From contig CM055613.1 of NCBI GenBank assembly GCA_029379385.1, positions 24,773,652 to 24,837,651 on the forward strand: 64,000 nt of DNA, written 5' to 3'. Position numbers and translations under genes: made by a program. Source of the stretch: Quillaja saponaria. Taxonomy: Eukaryota > Streptophyta > Magnoliopsida > Fabales > Quillajaceae. This document shows positions 11,826 to 21,465 of this stretch, piece after piece (the first letter of the stretch is position 1; each line of letters begins with the position of its first letter). The notes beneath the pieces are model-generated. The model did not search any database. It had not been told where the DNA came from and was given only the letters and a program-made list of their open reading frames with translations.

Positions 11826-13351
11826 AGCGGGATAAGGAGATCCAGCAACTCTAGCTCAACCCATTAGAACACAGAAGTTGACTTTGGCTCAACGCATCTC
11901 GCTTTTGGAAGTGTAGTGTGTAGAACATTGGCAGCATAACCATGCTATCAACCACCAAAACAACCAATTGATAAGGATAATGGGACCCTGCCACTTTCCC
12001 CTCTTGTCTCGTGCCAACAACCCTATTCCCACATCCCGAGGAGGACATCGATATTAATTTCGATGACTGATGGGAGTTTGCTTTATCTTTTGTCTTTCTT
12101 TGTGTTATTTTCTTGCTTTCCTTTAAACATTGAGACAATGTTTAGTATAGGTTTGGGGGGGTAACTTAAAGTTTTGTAATAATTCTCTGCATTTTTTTTT
12201 TTCCTTGGTTAACCTCCAATTATGTATAATTGTTTAGATAGTCTAATTAGGTTGTATTGTGTTTCTGTTTTCGGTATATGTTAAGAATATTGCAAGTTAA
12301 GTTGTTAATGATGCTCTAATATTCCCTTATTCCCATGATAATATTATTTATGCATTGATTTTGATTTTGATAACGTGTGACTATATTTTTTGAATTTGTT
12401 ATAATTAGGGCATATACTTCATATATATATATATATACTTGACAAGGCTATTGTCGCCTAGGGTTAATGGTTTTAATGATTTTTTCTTTATAAAACCTAG
12501 ACTCTTTTTTACTTCTTTAATGAGTAAGAATTCCTTTTGAGGCAAAATCCTAGGCGAAGCTTAGTTGAGAATATGATTTAGGTCATTTTTGGATGGATAG
12601 AGTCTTTGTATATTCACCAATGATTTTATATTTCTTTAGTTGCCCACTTTTAAACCTAATGCCTATTTTTCTTTCTAACACATGCATATTCTAATCAATC
12701 CTTTGTTTGCAAGAACTATTTGCACCCTATTACGTTAAGCACATTCAATATACAATCTCATTGAGTTCAAAAAACAAGGAGAATGAGCTTAAACCAAGTC
12801 TATGAGAAAGAGTGCATTGTAAGGAAGAAAAAGGAAAAAGATATTATTCAATCATCCCCACTTGATAAAAATTAAGTTGGGGATATGTAAAAATTTCTTG
12901 ATGATTCCTACAAACCAAAGGTTTGGTAGAAATAACAAAAGAAGGAAAAAATGGAGATAAAATAGTTGAAGCCCGAGTATGTGGGAACTAAATTTAAGAA
13001 AAGAGAAGATGGAAAAAGAAAGATGAACTAATGCAAAGAAATTGTGCTTAGGGTATTTGAACGAAAAATTTTATTTCATCAAACCTTTACCCTAGCCTGA
13101 CATTACAAGCTGAATAAAAGATCTATTTATTTTTGACTAAGTATTAGCCTACATTAATGGAGATAGGAAGGAAATACGAAGTTTTAGGAGTGAAAATTAG
13201 TTTTTGAGTTATCGTAAGAATATTTTTGAAGCCATCTAACTCTAGTGACAATGTCTTACACACACAAACATGAGGTTAGCCTGAACATGACAAATTGAAA
13301 ATTATACTTGTGTGTTATCTTGTTTTCTTTCTTTTTATTAGGGACTAGAAA
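11826..13351 (+). other. Athila non-coding region before the polypurine tract
   Basis: No protein is recognised. A purine tract followed by GGTAAC at about 12148-12165 (AGGTTTGGGGGGGTAAC) resembles the true polypurine tract at the 3' LTR and may be a second, internal one. A short (AT)n run lies near 12421-12437. Confidence 0.5.
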
Positions 13352-13370
13352 AATATTAGGTTTGGGGGTG
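13352..13370 (+). other. Polypurine tract of the Athila element
   Basis: AATATTAGGTTTGGGGGTG ends directly at the TG of the 3' LTR. Plus-strand priming from such a tract is a general feature of LTR elements. Confidence 0.75.
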
Positions 13371-14282
13371 TGATAACTCTAAAATAATAGAGTTATTTCA
13401 CTATGATTTTAATTCATATTTGATGTTAATCCTGATATTTTAAGTTAGAATATTAGTCCAATATAGTGTTGTAGTGGTTTTAAGAGTTTTGTAAAGTTTT
13501 TATCTTAATTAGAAGTAGTTTTACGAATTTTGGTATTTAATTTGTTTTAGGTGTCTTCGCATTGTCCTAGTTCGGATTAGAGAAGGAAAGCAACTCAACT
13601 GGCATTGCAGTGCTGAATAACATGAGGCTACGATGCCACAAAAGAGAGAAATAGATAGATCAGACAGAAAGGCTTCAGCTATGGCGCATTAAAAAGCATT
13701 AAATTTGAATAAGTCAGAGAGCATGAAGCTGTGGCTCTTGAAGACTGAAGCCGTAGCGTGATGAACATGAAGCCACAACACTAAACTAAAAAAGATTTTC
13801 ATAAAATATGCGAAGGTTTGGCGCTAAACTAGAAGAGTGACAACTTCTAGTTTCTATTTCTTCTTCTTTTTATTTTCTATTTGATTGTAATGGCTATGTC
13901 TTTAGTTTTTATGTTTTCTATAATTAGTATGGAGTAGTCGTATTCTAGGGGTAAGGATTGAACTCACATATAGCCAATGTGGCTTTAGTTTTAATTTAAT
14001 TCATGCGTTAGTTTTAGTATTTATATTATCTTGTTCTTAATGCTTCTAATTGCTTAATCACTAGTTAGATTGATTAGGAATTCCTAATTTAACTTGGAAG
14101 AGTCAGTTTTGGGATTTGCCTTAGGTGAAATAACTTATGTTTAGGTTGTTCATATGATTTTATTGCATCATAATGGTTGGTAATTAGCATAAAAAGTAAT
14201 TATTCATTGTGGGAACGATCTCTACTTATTACTATGTTACTTGAGGACGATACGTGCACTTGTGTTTATACACTTTCTATCA
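13371..14282 (+). repeat. 3' LTR of the Athila element (912 bp, internally deleted)
   Basis: It starts TGATAACTCT and ends TTTCTATCA. It aligns with the 5' LTR over its ends and middle but lacks two blocks: about 230 bp after GCGAAGGTTTGGCG and about 320 bp after TCATATGATTTTA. Scattered substitutions throughout show that the insertion is not recent. Confidence 0.9.
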
Positions 14283-14287
14283 GTAAC
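14283..14287. other. Target-site duplication GTAAC (right copy)
   Basis: It matches 1707-1711 exactly and directly follows the terminal CA of the 3' LTR. Confidence 0.9.
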
Positions 14288-14589
14288 CAACGCTCTGTAA
14301 CCTTGACTCCAAAATAAAAAACCAAACATGACTCTTGACCAAACCAAAGAGTAAAAGGAAAATTTAGAAAACTTAATTAACTAGAAATGTTTAACTACTG
14401 AAAGACATGACAATTTATTAAAAATTTGGGTAAAAGTTCCCTGCAATGTGAAACATGACCAAAATATAATCATATAGATTCCTGGTTACATTCAACCATG
14501 TAATAACAAAAACAATATAACCAAGGAGCTCCTCTCCATTAATATCATAAATAATCTTTGTCACTCTTATTACTTAGGTTGTGCATTAG
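14288..14589 (+). other. Continuation of the LTR-like sequence split by Athila; no gene
   Basis: If the Athila element is taken out, this AT-rich stretch continues the TGTCACACCC sequence that starts at 1666. It leads into RNase H sequence near 14590. I see no second copy, PBS or end that would prove an LTR. Confidence 0.4.
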
Positions 14590-15525
14590 TGGAGACAATA
14601 TCTTTTAGGCAGGGGGTTCTCCATTATTACTAATCAAACTTCATAACAGTAGGAATACTTGAATAAGTTGCTGAGGTTTAATGACACTATACTCTATAAG
14701 TCAGGCAAAGAAAATGTGGTGGCAGATGCATTATCTCAAATCCAAGTAACCAACACTGTTGAACAACATGGATACTTATGTTTAATTTTCTCTCATCCTC
14801 AACTAGATATCATCTCTGACATTAAAGCTGAAAACCTTCTCAATCCTGAGTTGTGGTTACTACATCAAAAGTTCAATGCTAGTGAGCTTTCTTCAGCTAT
14901 TTACTCTTGTATTAAAGGCATTTTATATTACAACAACAAAATTAGACTTGCTTTATCATCCCTACTTAAAGAGATGCTTCTACATGAATTTCATAGTACA
15001 CTTTTTGGAGGGCATGAAGGTGTTTAAAAAACCTTTATCAGACGGTTTGAGAATTTTTGGTGGCCAAGGATGTTCAAAATTATGTTGAGTGTTGCCTTAC
15101 TAGTTAAACTACTCAATACTCCACCAAGGCCCTCCTGGGTTACTACAACCCTTTCCAATTCTTATTGCAGTTTGGAAGATATATCAATTGACTTTATCAC
15201 TAGTTTACCTACTTCCCACGGTATGTGTATCATATTAGTTGTGGTGGATAAACTTTCCAAATATGCCCATTTGGGTGTCCTACCTTCGAAATTCACTACT
15301 GCCAAGGTGGGCACTTTATTTATTGACGTGATAGTGAAGTTGTATGGCCTTACCAAGACTATTGTTTCTAATAGGGATTCTATCTTTATGAGTCATTTTT
15401 GAGATACCTTATTCTTGGCCAGCGGCACCTTACTACATAGAAGCACTGCATATCATCCACAGTCTGATGGACAAACTGAGGTCTTAAATAGGTTCCTGGA
15501 GCAGTATCTCAGGGCTTTTGTTATC
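14590..15525 (+). pseudogene. Ty3/gypsy fragment A: RNase H end and integrase core
   Basis: The fragment starts with a decayed RNase H piece and then YKSGKENVVADALSQI (14697-14745), the conserved end of gypsy RNase H. The zinc-binding integrase start follows (FHSTLFGGHEGV near 14989). The core contains DISIDFITSLPTSHG, VVVDKLSKYAHLG and, after a stop near 15400, [22 protein letters not shown] at about 15450-15515. It breaks off at 15525, where sequence from an earlier point of another pol begins. Three or more stops make it dead. Confidence 0.85.
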
Positions 15526-17612
15526 AGTGAGGAATGTATGGTTACAGACCCCAAAAGATTGTAGGACTGAGTTAGTGGCCTAGACCTAAAAGAGTAAAGG
15601 AGCTAAGAGGGTTTATAGGAATGACTGGCTATTACAGGGGGTTTATAAGAGACTGTGGGAAGGTTAGCAGGGGGTTAACTATGCTGCTCAAGATAAATGG
15701 ATTCTAGTAGAACCAAGTAGCTGAAGAAGCTTTCTAGAAATTGGAACAACTTATGAGTCAAGCACCTATTTTGTCATTGCCTAATTATGGTGATGTCTTC
15801 ACTGCGGAAATAGATGCTTCTGGAGCTAGTATTGGAGTAGTGTTGTTACAAAAAGGGCATCCCATAGCTTTCATAAGCAAAGCTCTAGGTCCTAAGCACT
15901 TAGCTCTATCCACTTATGAAAAAGAGTTTATTGCAATTATCTATGATGTAAACAAGTAAAAGCAATACTTAACAGGTAGGCATTTTGTGATTAAGACTGA
16001 CGACAAGGATTTGAAACACATGATAGAGCAGAAGGAATGTAATGTAGGGCTGCAAAAATGGCTGCCTAAGTTAATAGGTCTAGATTATAAGGTCTAGGAA
16101 AAGAAAGGTAAGGAAAACATTATGGCAGATGCCCTATCCAGGGTGCATCATGAGGAAACTGAAGTTACTACTTGCATTGTTGTGTTTACAGTGACTATAA
16201 ACCTATTAGAGAGAATTGTGGCTAGTTATCAATTAGATGACAGGCTGTTGGGTCTTATGGCAGAGGTGAAACAAGGAAAAGGGGATCAAAAGCATTATGA
16301 GATAGTGGGAGACCAGTTGAGGAGGAAAGGCAGGCTAGTGATGAACAGTAATGAAAACCTCATACAAGAGTTACTACAATTGTTTCATTCCAGCTCTTAC
16401 GGTAGCCACTCAGGGATGCATGCCACCTTAAAGAGACTTGGCAACAATTTCTACTGGAAAGCCATGCAAAAAGGTTGAAATTATATAAGTAGTTGTATGG
16501 TATGTCAAAGGTTTAAAGGGGAAATAGTGGCAAATCCTAGGTTACTTCAACCATTACCAATACCCAATAAGGTGTGGACTTCCATTTCAATGGACTTTAT
16601 TGATGGCTTACCCAACTCAGAAGGAAAGACTATGATTTTATTCATTGTGAACAGGTTGTCTAAGTTTACTCATCTTATAAGACTGTAGCATCCTTATACT
16701 GCCTTGTCAATGGCCAAGGCATTCATGGAGACGGTGTACTGCATCCACGAATTACTAAAGAAATAATCTCTGATAGGGACACTATATTCTTATCCATTTT
16801 TTGGAAGGAATTATTCAAGTTACAAAGGGTACAACTCCTACATTCTACTGCCTATCATCCTTAAACCAATGGGCAAACTGAGGTAGTAAACAAGTCCTTA
16901 GAAACATACTTGAGGTGATTTACTGGGGATTCTTCTAAACAATGGGTTAAGTGGTTGTATCTAGCTCAATTTTGGTATAACACCTCCCATCATTCTGCAA
17001 TCAACATGACCCCTTATCAAGCTATGTTCTGTCAAGAGCCCCCACTGTATGTGCCACATAGGAGGAAGGACTCCAATAATGACTTAGTTGACAGGTCCTT
17101 GGCTGCAAGGGAAGAAGTAGTATCGAGGCTTAAAAAATACCATTTGGCTAGAGCTCAAGAGAAGATGAAAATTCAAGCAAATAAACAGAGGTCTGAAAGA
17201 GTCTTTGAAGTAGGTGATCAAGTATATTTGAAACTCAAGCCTTATAAACAAGCTACTGCTAGTGCCACTGGTCATCACAAACTGGTAGCAAGGTACTATG
17301 GGCCCTAAGAGATCATTGCTACTGTGGGAAGGGTGGCTTATGCCTTGGCTCTGCATGTAGGTTATAGAATCCATAACATGTTTCATGTCTCATTGCTTAA
17401 GAGGCACCATGGCCAACATACTGTATATAATCAGTTGTCTACCTTTAATGATGAGGGTCATTTGTTGCTAGAACCTATAGCTATTCAAGAGAGGAGGACT
17501 ATCAACAGGGGTAACAAGGTTGTGGCACAGGTACTGATACAATGGTCATATGGAGGGAGGGAAAGATTGGATCACAGTTCTCTGAAGGAACAGTTTCATC
17601 AATTTGATCCTT
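15526..17612 (+). pseudogene. Ty3/gypsy chromovirus fragment B: RT end, RNase H, integrase, chromodomain
   Basis: It opens in the RT connection region ([20 protein letters not shown] at 15573-15640). RNase H follows: TAEIDASGASIGVVLLQKG, then GKENIMADALSR at 16109. Integrase has YGSHSGMHATLKRL, C-x2-C as CMVCQ, MDFIDGLPNSEG, IVNRLSKFTHLI and NMTPYQAMF. After KLVARYYGP and a stop, the C-terminal part reads VLIQWSYGGRERLDHSSLKEQF at about 17540, a chromodomain start that marks chromoviruses. Stops and frameshifts lie near 15955, 16478, 16687-16950 and 17309. It has no LTR on its left. Confidence 0.88.
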
Positions 17613-17913
17613 GAAGACAAGGATCCTGGAGTGTTGTTATGGGTCATTTAGTTGGGCTTATATTCCAAATGCGCATTATATATTTACAGAACTAAAGTGC
17701 TACTTAATAAATTAGTCTATGGAGGAGTTACTGCAGACGCAAAAGCTTCCTCCCTTACCATTGAGTGTGATACTCCTTCAAGTAGTTAAATTGGTTCAAT
17801 TTTTTTGCAGACTGGATTTCATTTTTTATATTTACTTGATATCTAAATTTAACTTGCTTCAATACACCTAAACATGTTTAAAGAGGCTTCCATAAGGACA
17901 ACTAATTATATTC
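17613..17913 (+). other. Possible polypurine tract and LTR start after fragment B
   Basis: Eleven bases past the pol stop the sequence GGATCCTGGAG precedes TGTTGTTATGGG, the arrangement expected for a polypurine tract and the first bases of a 3' LTR. The LTR end could not be found, because unrelated gene-fragment sequence appears by about 17900. Confidence 0.4.
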
Positions 17914-18135
17914 ATGAACTGTTTGAGTACAGCTGCTTCAAATCTTCAAATGCAGCTGGAAGCAAAGAAAAATCCTATCGTATGTTCCCCTTTTAGATTC
18001 ACTAGTGAAGAAAGAGCAGAAAAACACAGAGAGGTAAGGATCCTTCTTATGTTCCTTCACTTGTGTGCAATCTCACGATCTAGGCTTATACCAGAGGCGA
18101 GGCTGAAAAATTGTAGCTGCAAACAAGATCCAAGG
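17914..18135 (+). pseudogene. TPX2-domain (microtubule-binding) gene fragment
   Basis: The first block reads NCLSTAASNLQMQLEAKK then PIVCSPFRFTSEERAEKHRE, a close match in kind to the start of the TPX2 domain of WVD2-like and related microtubule proteins. It ends at a good donor (GAG then GTAAGG at about 18033). A second block near 18098-18135 reads GEAEKL-stop-LQTRSK in one frame, matching the following KEAEK-x-LQ segment, again ending at a donor-like GTAAAT. The KLEEK piece between them is missing and one in-frame TAG is present. It is an isolated partial copy with no start or end of a full gene, and the functional parent must be elsewhere. Confidence 0.6.
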
Positions 18136-18554
18136 TAAATATTTTTATAGTCGTACATTTCTTTGATATGATAACTTGGTTGTTTCTGCTTGAATGAGTT
18201 GAAAAGAAACCTGTTAGTGGCTTATGTGAAATTACTTTAAGTTGCATAAATCACTTAACCTGGTCTCACGTGATATAACACATTGTGTTCATCCTCTGTT
18301 TCACGGTGATGATCACATACCATGGGGTGTCATTGTCTGATCTACAAAGGGGATTCATGTACTCCTGTAGTTGACTGGTAAATCCATGTCTTATTTCACT
18401 TTCGTGCAGGGGAAAGCAGACCAGGATCATACTTATCGAAAGAAACAAAGAAGACTGTCATCATGAAAACTGCAGGCCGAGGCAGAGCAATGGCTTGTAA
18501 ATGAGGATATGAGTCATGAATTACAATCTCCAAATAATCACACTTAAGAGGTAT

Positions 18555-18590
18555 ATCTGACTCCTGGAAGGGTATGATGCAAACAAATAA
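18555..18590. repeat. 36-bp direct repeat, copy 1
   Basis: The 36 bases beginning ATCTGACTCCTGGAAGGG are identical to those at 19064-19099. On the minus strand both copies contain a CCTTCCAG acceptor followed by GAGTCAGAT. Confidence 0.9.
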
Positions 18591-19063
18591 ATATACTCTA
18601 TACATTCATGAAAGTGCACTTGAATAAGGGTCATTAAATAATTTCACTCATGAAAGAGCACTTGAATAAGGATATTATAGCCATTGTAATTTCGAGCTAA
18701 AGATATCAGTCATGCCATGCCGTATTTGATTCCATCAGCAACCAAAAGGAAAATTCAGACCAAGATAGACTGTATTATCAAACATTGTTATTCAATAACT
18801 AATTGTAGCAAGAAAAGAGCATCACCCTACCTTTCTTTCCTTTGAATCCCTTTCGTCTTGTTTATACTCTGCATCTTCATCTACTATACGGATCTATCAA
18901 TAATTTTATATGACCACAGAGACTCGGTCAGTAAAACCCCATGCTACTAAGCAAAAATGAGTCCTTATGATAGAACTTTCTTTTTTTTCCCTGAAAATCA
19001 GATCTTTGTTTAAGCTACATATTCAGAATTTACATCGCTTCCTTCGTTCAAGCTCTTATATTC

Positions 19064-19099
19064 ATCTGACTCCTGGAAGGGTATGATGCAAACAAATAA
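19064..19099. repeat. 36-bp direct repeat, copy 2
   Basis: Identical to 18555-18590 and 509 bp away. The sequences beyond the 36 bases differ on both sides, so this is a local copy of a small piece rather than a long duplication. Confidence 0.9.
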
Positions 19100-19197
19100 T
19101 CTCATGTCCGCTGAAATACCAAGTCTACTCCCTATCTATGAAATCAAATTCGCCTACGTGGTTTTTATGTTAGGGTCAAAGGAAATCAGACTGATAC

Positions 19198-19953
19198 CTT
19201 CTTTTGAGTCTTGTCATCCCCATCCACCAATTTCTCAAGAGATTCCTGATCGCTACTCTGAATAGTCAAACGCAAAACCAAACGTTCCTTCAAGTTAAAT
19301 CACACACATCTTGAAACTACTGAAGGCTATGTGCTGTGTTACAGCTTCTTGCAAAGTTATTGTTTACTCGTAAGTCCTAAAAACAAAATGTTCCAGTTTG
19401 CTGACAGAGGCAAATAACGAAATAAATAAGAAATTGAATCAAATTTGACGTTTTGCACTTCACTCTGAAAACTGCCAAAAGAAAACAAACACAAGCTTAA
19501 TTTTGATGGGATTAGATAGCGGCTGTTGTTATTGCTTCAAAAGAAAAGGTTTTTTTTTTGTTATCAAAATACTGACTTTAAATCTTTGAAAACCCCCAAA
19601 ACTTCAAATTTGGCAGGAGAAATTTTTTTTTTTTAAAGTCAATTACCTTCACTTTCTCAGCAGCCAAACAAAGTAAAACCCTAAACCCTAATTTCACAAT
19701 TTAATTTCAAGGAAAACTACCAAACCTTCAACGACGAAAACCCTTTAATTGCCTGAGCCGAAACAATCGTCTCCGAGCCAATAGGGAAGCAATCAAGATG
19801 ATGCCATTTTGTCTTATTGAACCCTCGTGGGTCTCTGGTCACCAACCCCAGCCTCAAAGAATTTGAGGCAATTGTTGCCGAGCATTTCGTGCAAGTAGAC
19901 CTGTTCGACTTGGCGTACTCAGCAACGATCTGAGAAGAAGATGTAGCTGGCAT
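19198..19953 (-). pseudogene. 5' fragment of a ZDP-like DNA 3'-phosphatase gene (PARP-type zinc finger)
   Basis: Exon 1 (19726-19953, 76 codons) starts MPATSSSQIVAEYAKSNRS and carries a PARP-type zinc finger: C-T-K-C, then WHHLDCF, supplying the C-C-H-C ligands. It ends GFSSLK before GTTTGG. Exon 2 (19198-19257) continues in phase as SSDQESLEKLVDGDD and ends TQKK before GTATCA. This order matches the N-terminus of plant ZDP, a polynucleotide 3'-phosphatase of DNA base-excision repair whose finger binds DNA breaks (family knowledge). The haloacid-dehalogenase phosphatase domain (D-x-D-G-T) is not found in the ~1.6 kb downstream, which is occupied by an opposing TPX2 fragment. I infer a truncated, non-functional copy. 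PARP1 itself is a less likely source. Confidence 0.65.
19676..19691. promoter_or_regulatory. Double telobox (AAACCCTAAACCCTAA)
   Basis: Two overlapping AAACCCTAA units lie just inside the first intron of the ZDP-like fragment. Teloboxes are known regulatory elements near the starts of many plant genes. Here the motif was probably carried along with the parent gene. Confidence 0.5.
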
Positions 19954-21465
19954 TGGTGGTTTCTCGAAACAATAACAGAAGAAACAATAACAGTGAAAGT
20001 GTATGAATATTTGTAAATATTCATACAGCTTATATGATGACAAATATCCGTACAGCTTATATGATGCTGATATAACATCAGGGACAGAAGAATATATGAA
20101 AAGTGCCACAAAATGCCTTTTTATTGTTTTTCTTTTCAGAAGTGCTGCTATGATTTTTTTAAAGGGTTCCTAGAGATTGCAAACAAATGTATTCCAGCAT
20201 GATGTCCAGTGTGACAATGTAAAATATCAGTGCAATTACAATGCATTCTTCCCTGTGCTGGATATCAATATTTGAAAAGTTAATAAGCTCCATCCCTGCC
20301 TCAAAATTATAGTTGTTCCTTAAAGTTACAAGTGTAAACCATTTAAATAATACATTATTTCTTACAGATGTCATTAAGAAGGCTTCAATAACCAAAAGTT
20401 GGAAGAAAACCAACTCCCAGTACAGCCCAAATAAATACAAGCTCTCATCGTTCTTTGATGCCTCCGGTCAGTAAATAGTTTCGGCTAACTACAAAAAAAT
20501 ATTAATCAATCCACAAGTCATTCAGTCAATGCATCATCAGAGAAGAGTGCTGAGAAAGCATGTGTGGAGATAGAAAAGAATGGATCGACCCGGCTCGTGA
20601 CCTTCTTGGCTGAGCTCTTTTCCTGATTACTTTGATTGAGGAGAAAGATCGTCTTCTTTGGGCTTGTTGCGGGATGCAAATGAAAAAGGTAGTCTTAAGG
20701 AGTTCTAGTTCTGAGGCTTTAAACATTTAGAAGGAAATTTTGTAGTGCAGTGCTCCCTTCCTCCCCCAACAATGAACTTGTATTTTCATATGTACATATG
20801 GGTCCAGGGGGTTTTAGCCATGGCGGATTTAGGAGATAGGATTTGTGCATAGTTAGTGACCTTTTGCGTAGTTTGGCTGGAATGTAAAGTTCATGAGTTT
20901 TTGTCATGTATAAATGCATTTCTTTGCATCAAAATTAATCTACCATATTTTGTATTTAATTTGAAGGCCATATAAGGCTAAATCCTTTGTTAAATCCTTT
21001 TAAGTGCATATCGTTATGAGTCTGGCTTCATGCCATATTTTAAACCATGAAATTTTGTATGTTTGAGGGTTAATTCGTGAAACAGAAAAATGTCAAGACT
21101 AGAAGGCAAATCAGTTTATTAAATAGCAAAGTCTTCCCATTTGATGTAGCAAGAAAAGTTTATTTTCTAAATTTGCATTTCGGAAGCAAATATTGAATAT
21201 GTAACTACTTTTTTCTTTTTTCTTTTTTCTTTTTTTGGTTAAAGCCAAAATTTGCATAGTCAGATAGCTTGAACAAGCCAGCTTATTAAGCTTAATGTTT
21301 GTCACCACGCCTTTTAAACATGCGGCAAGTCCTTGCGGATTGCAGAAAAGATACACCAACCCAGAAAGATGAAATTCTTCAATAGTAGATTGGTTACCTA
21401 CATCACATAGCAAATCATCGTTTCATTTGAGAGAGTTTTCACGATGATGCATAGGATAGAGCAGA
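19954..21465. other. Intergenic region; 3' UTR side of ARR11-like gene
   Basis: No coding region is supported; the small frames here have no recognisable protein. The part next to 21466 should hold the ARR11-like 3' UTR, which runs leftward. A pyrimidine-rich microrepeat (TTTTTTCTTTTTTC) lies near 21208-21236. Confidence 0.5.

Larger units (their letters stand above)
1712..14282 (+). mobile_element. Athila-type Ty3/gypsy LTR retrotransposon, full length but dead
   Basis: The element is bounded by two related LTRs (1712-3146 and 13371-14282), each starting TGA and ending CTATCA, and flanked by a perfect GTAAC duplication. In order it holds a PBS matching the 3' end of tRNA-Asp, a partial gag with zinc knuckle, protease, RT, RNase H, integrase, a long non-coding stretch containing a foreign LTR, a separate ORF of the putative plant transposon protein family, and a polypurine tract before the 3' LTR. 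The gag motif order, protease signature (INLMPLSI, ATSRTLIGV) and tRNA-Asp primer point to the Athila lineage. Every coding part contains stops or frameshifts, so it cannot move by its own proteins. Confidence 0.9.
18136..19197. other. Gene-fragment junk between the TPX2 and ZDP pieces
   Basis: On the minus strand two short splice-acceptor-like joins occur: CCTTCCAG then GAGTCAGATGAATATAAG at about 19070, and GCAG then AGTATAAACAAGACGAAAGG near 18870. Both may be decayed further exons of the ZDP-like fragment. A 36-bp piece spanning the first join is duplicated at 18555. I could not assign a protein. Around 18400-18540 the + strand may hold one more TPX2-gene exon, but with stops. Confidence 0.35.

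Noticed and set aside
12140..12165. Second polypurine tract as an alternative 3' LTR boundary
   Set aside because: The sequence after it does not match the 5' LTR. The true LTR similarity begins at 13371 and fits the target duplication.
20526..20919. Small minus-strand frames between the ZDP fragment and ARR11
   Set aside because: No recognisable protein, no flanking splice signals that extend them, and composition like the surrounding non-coding DNA.
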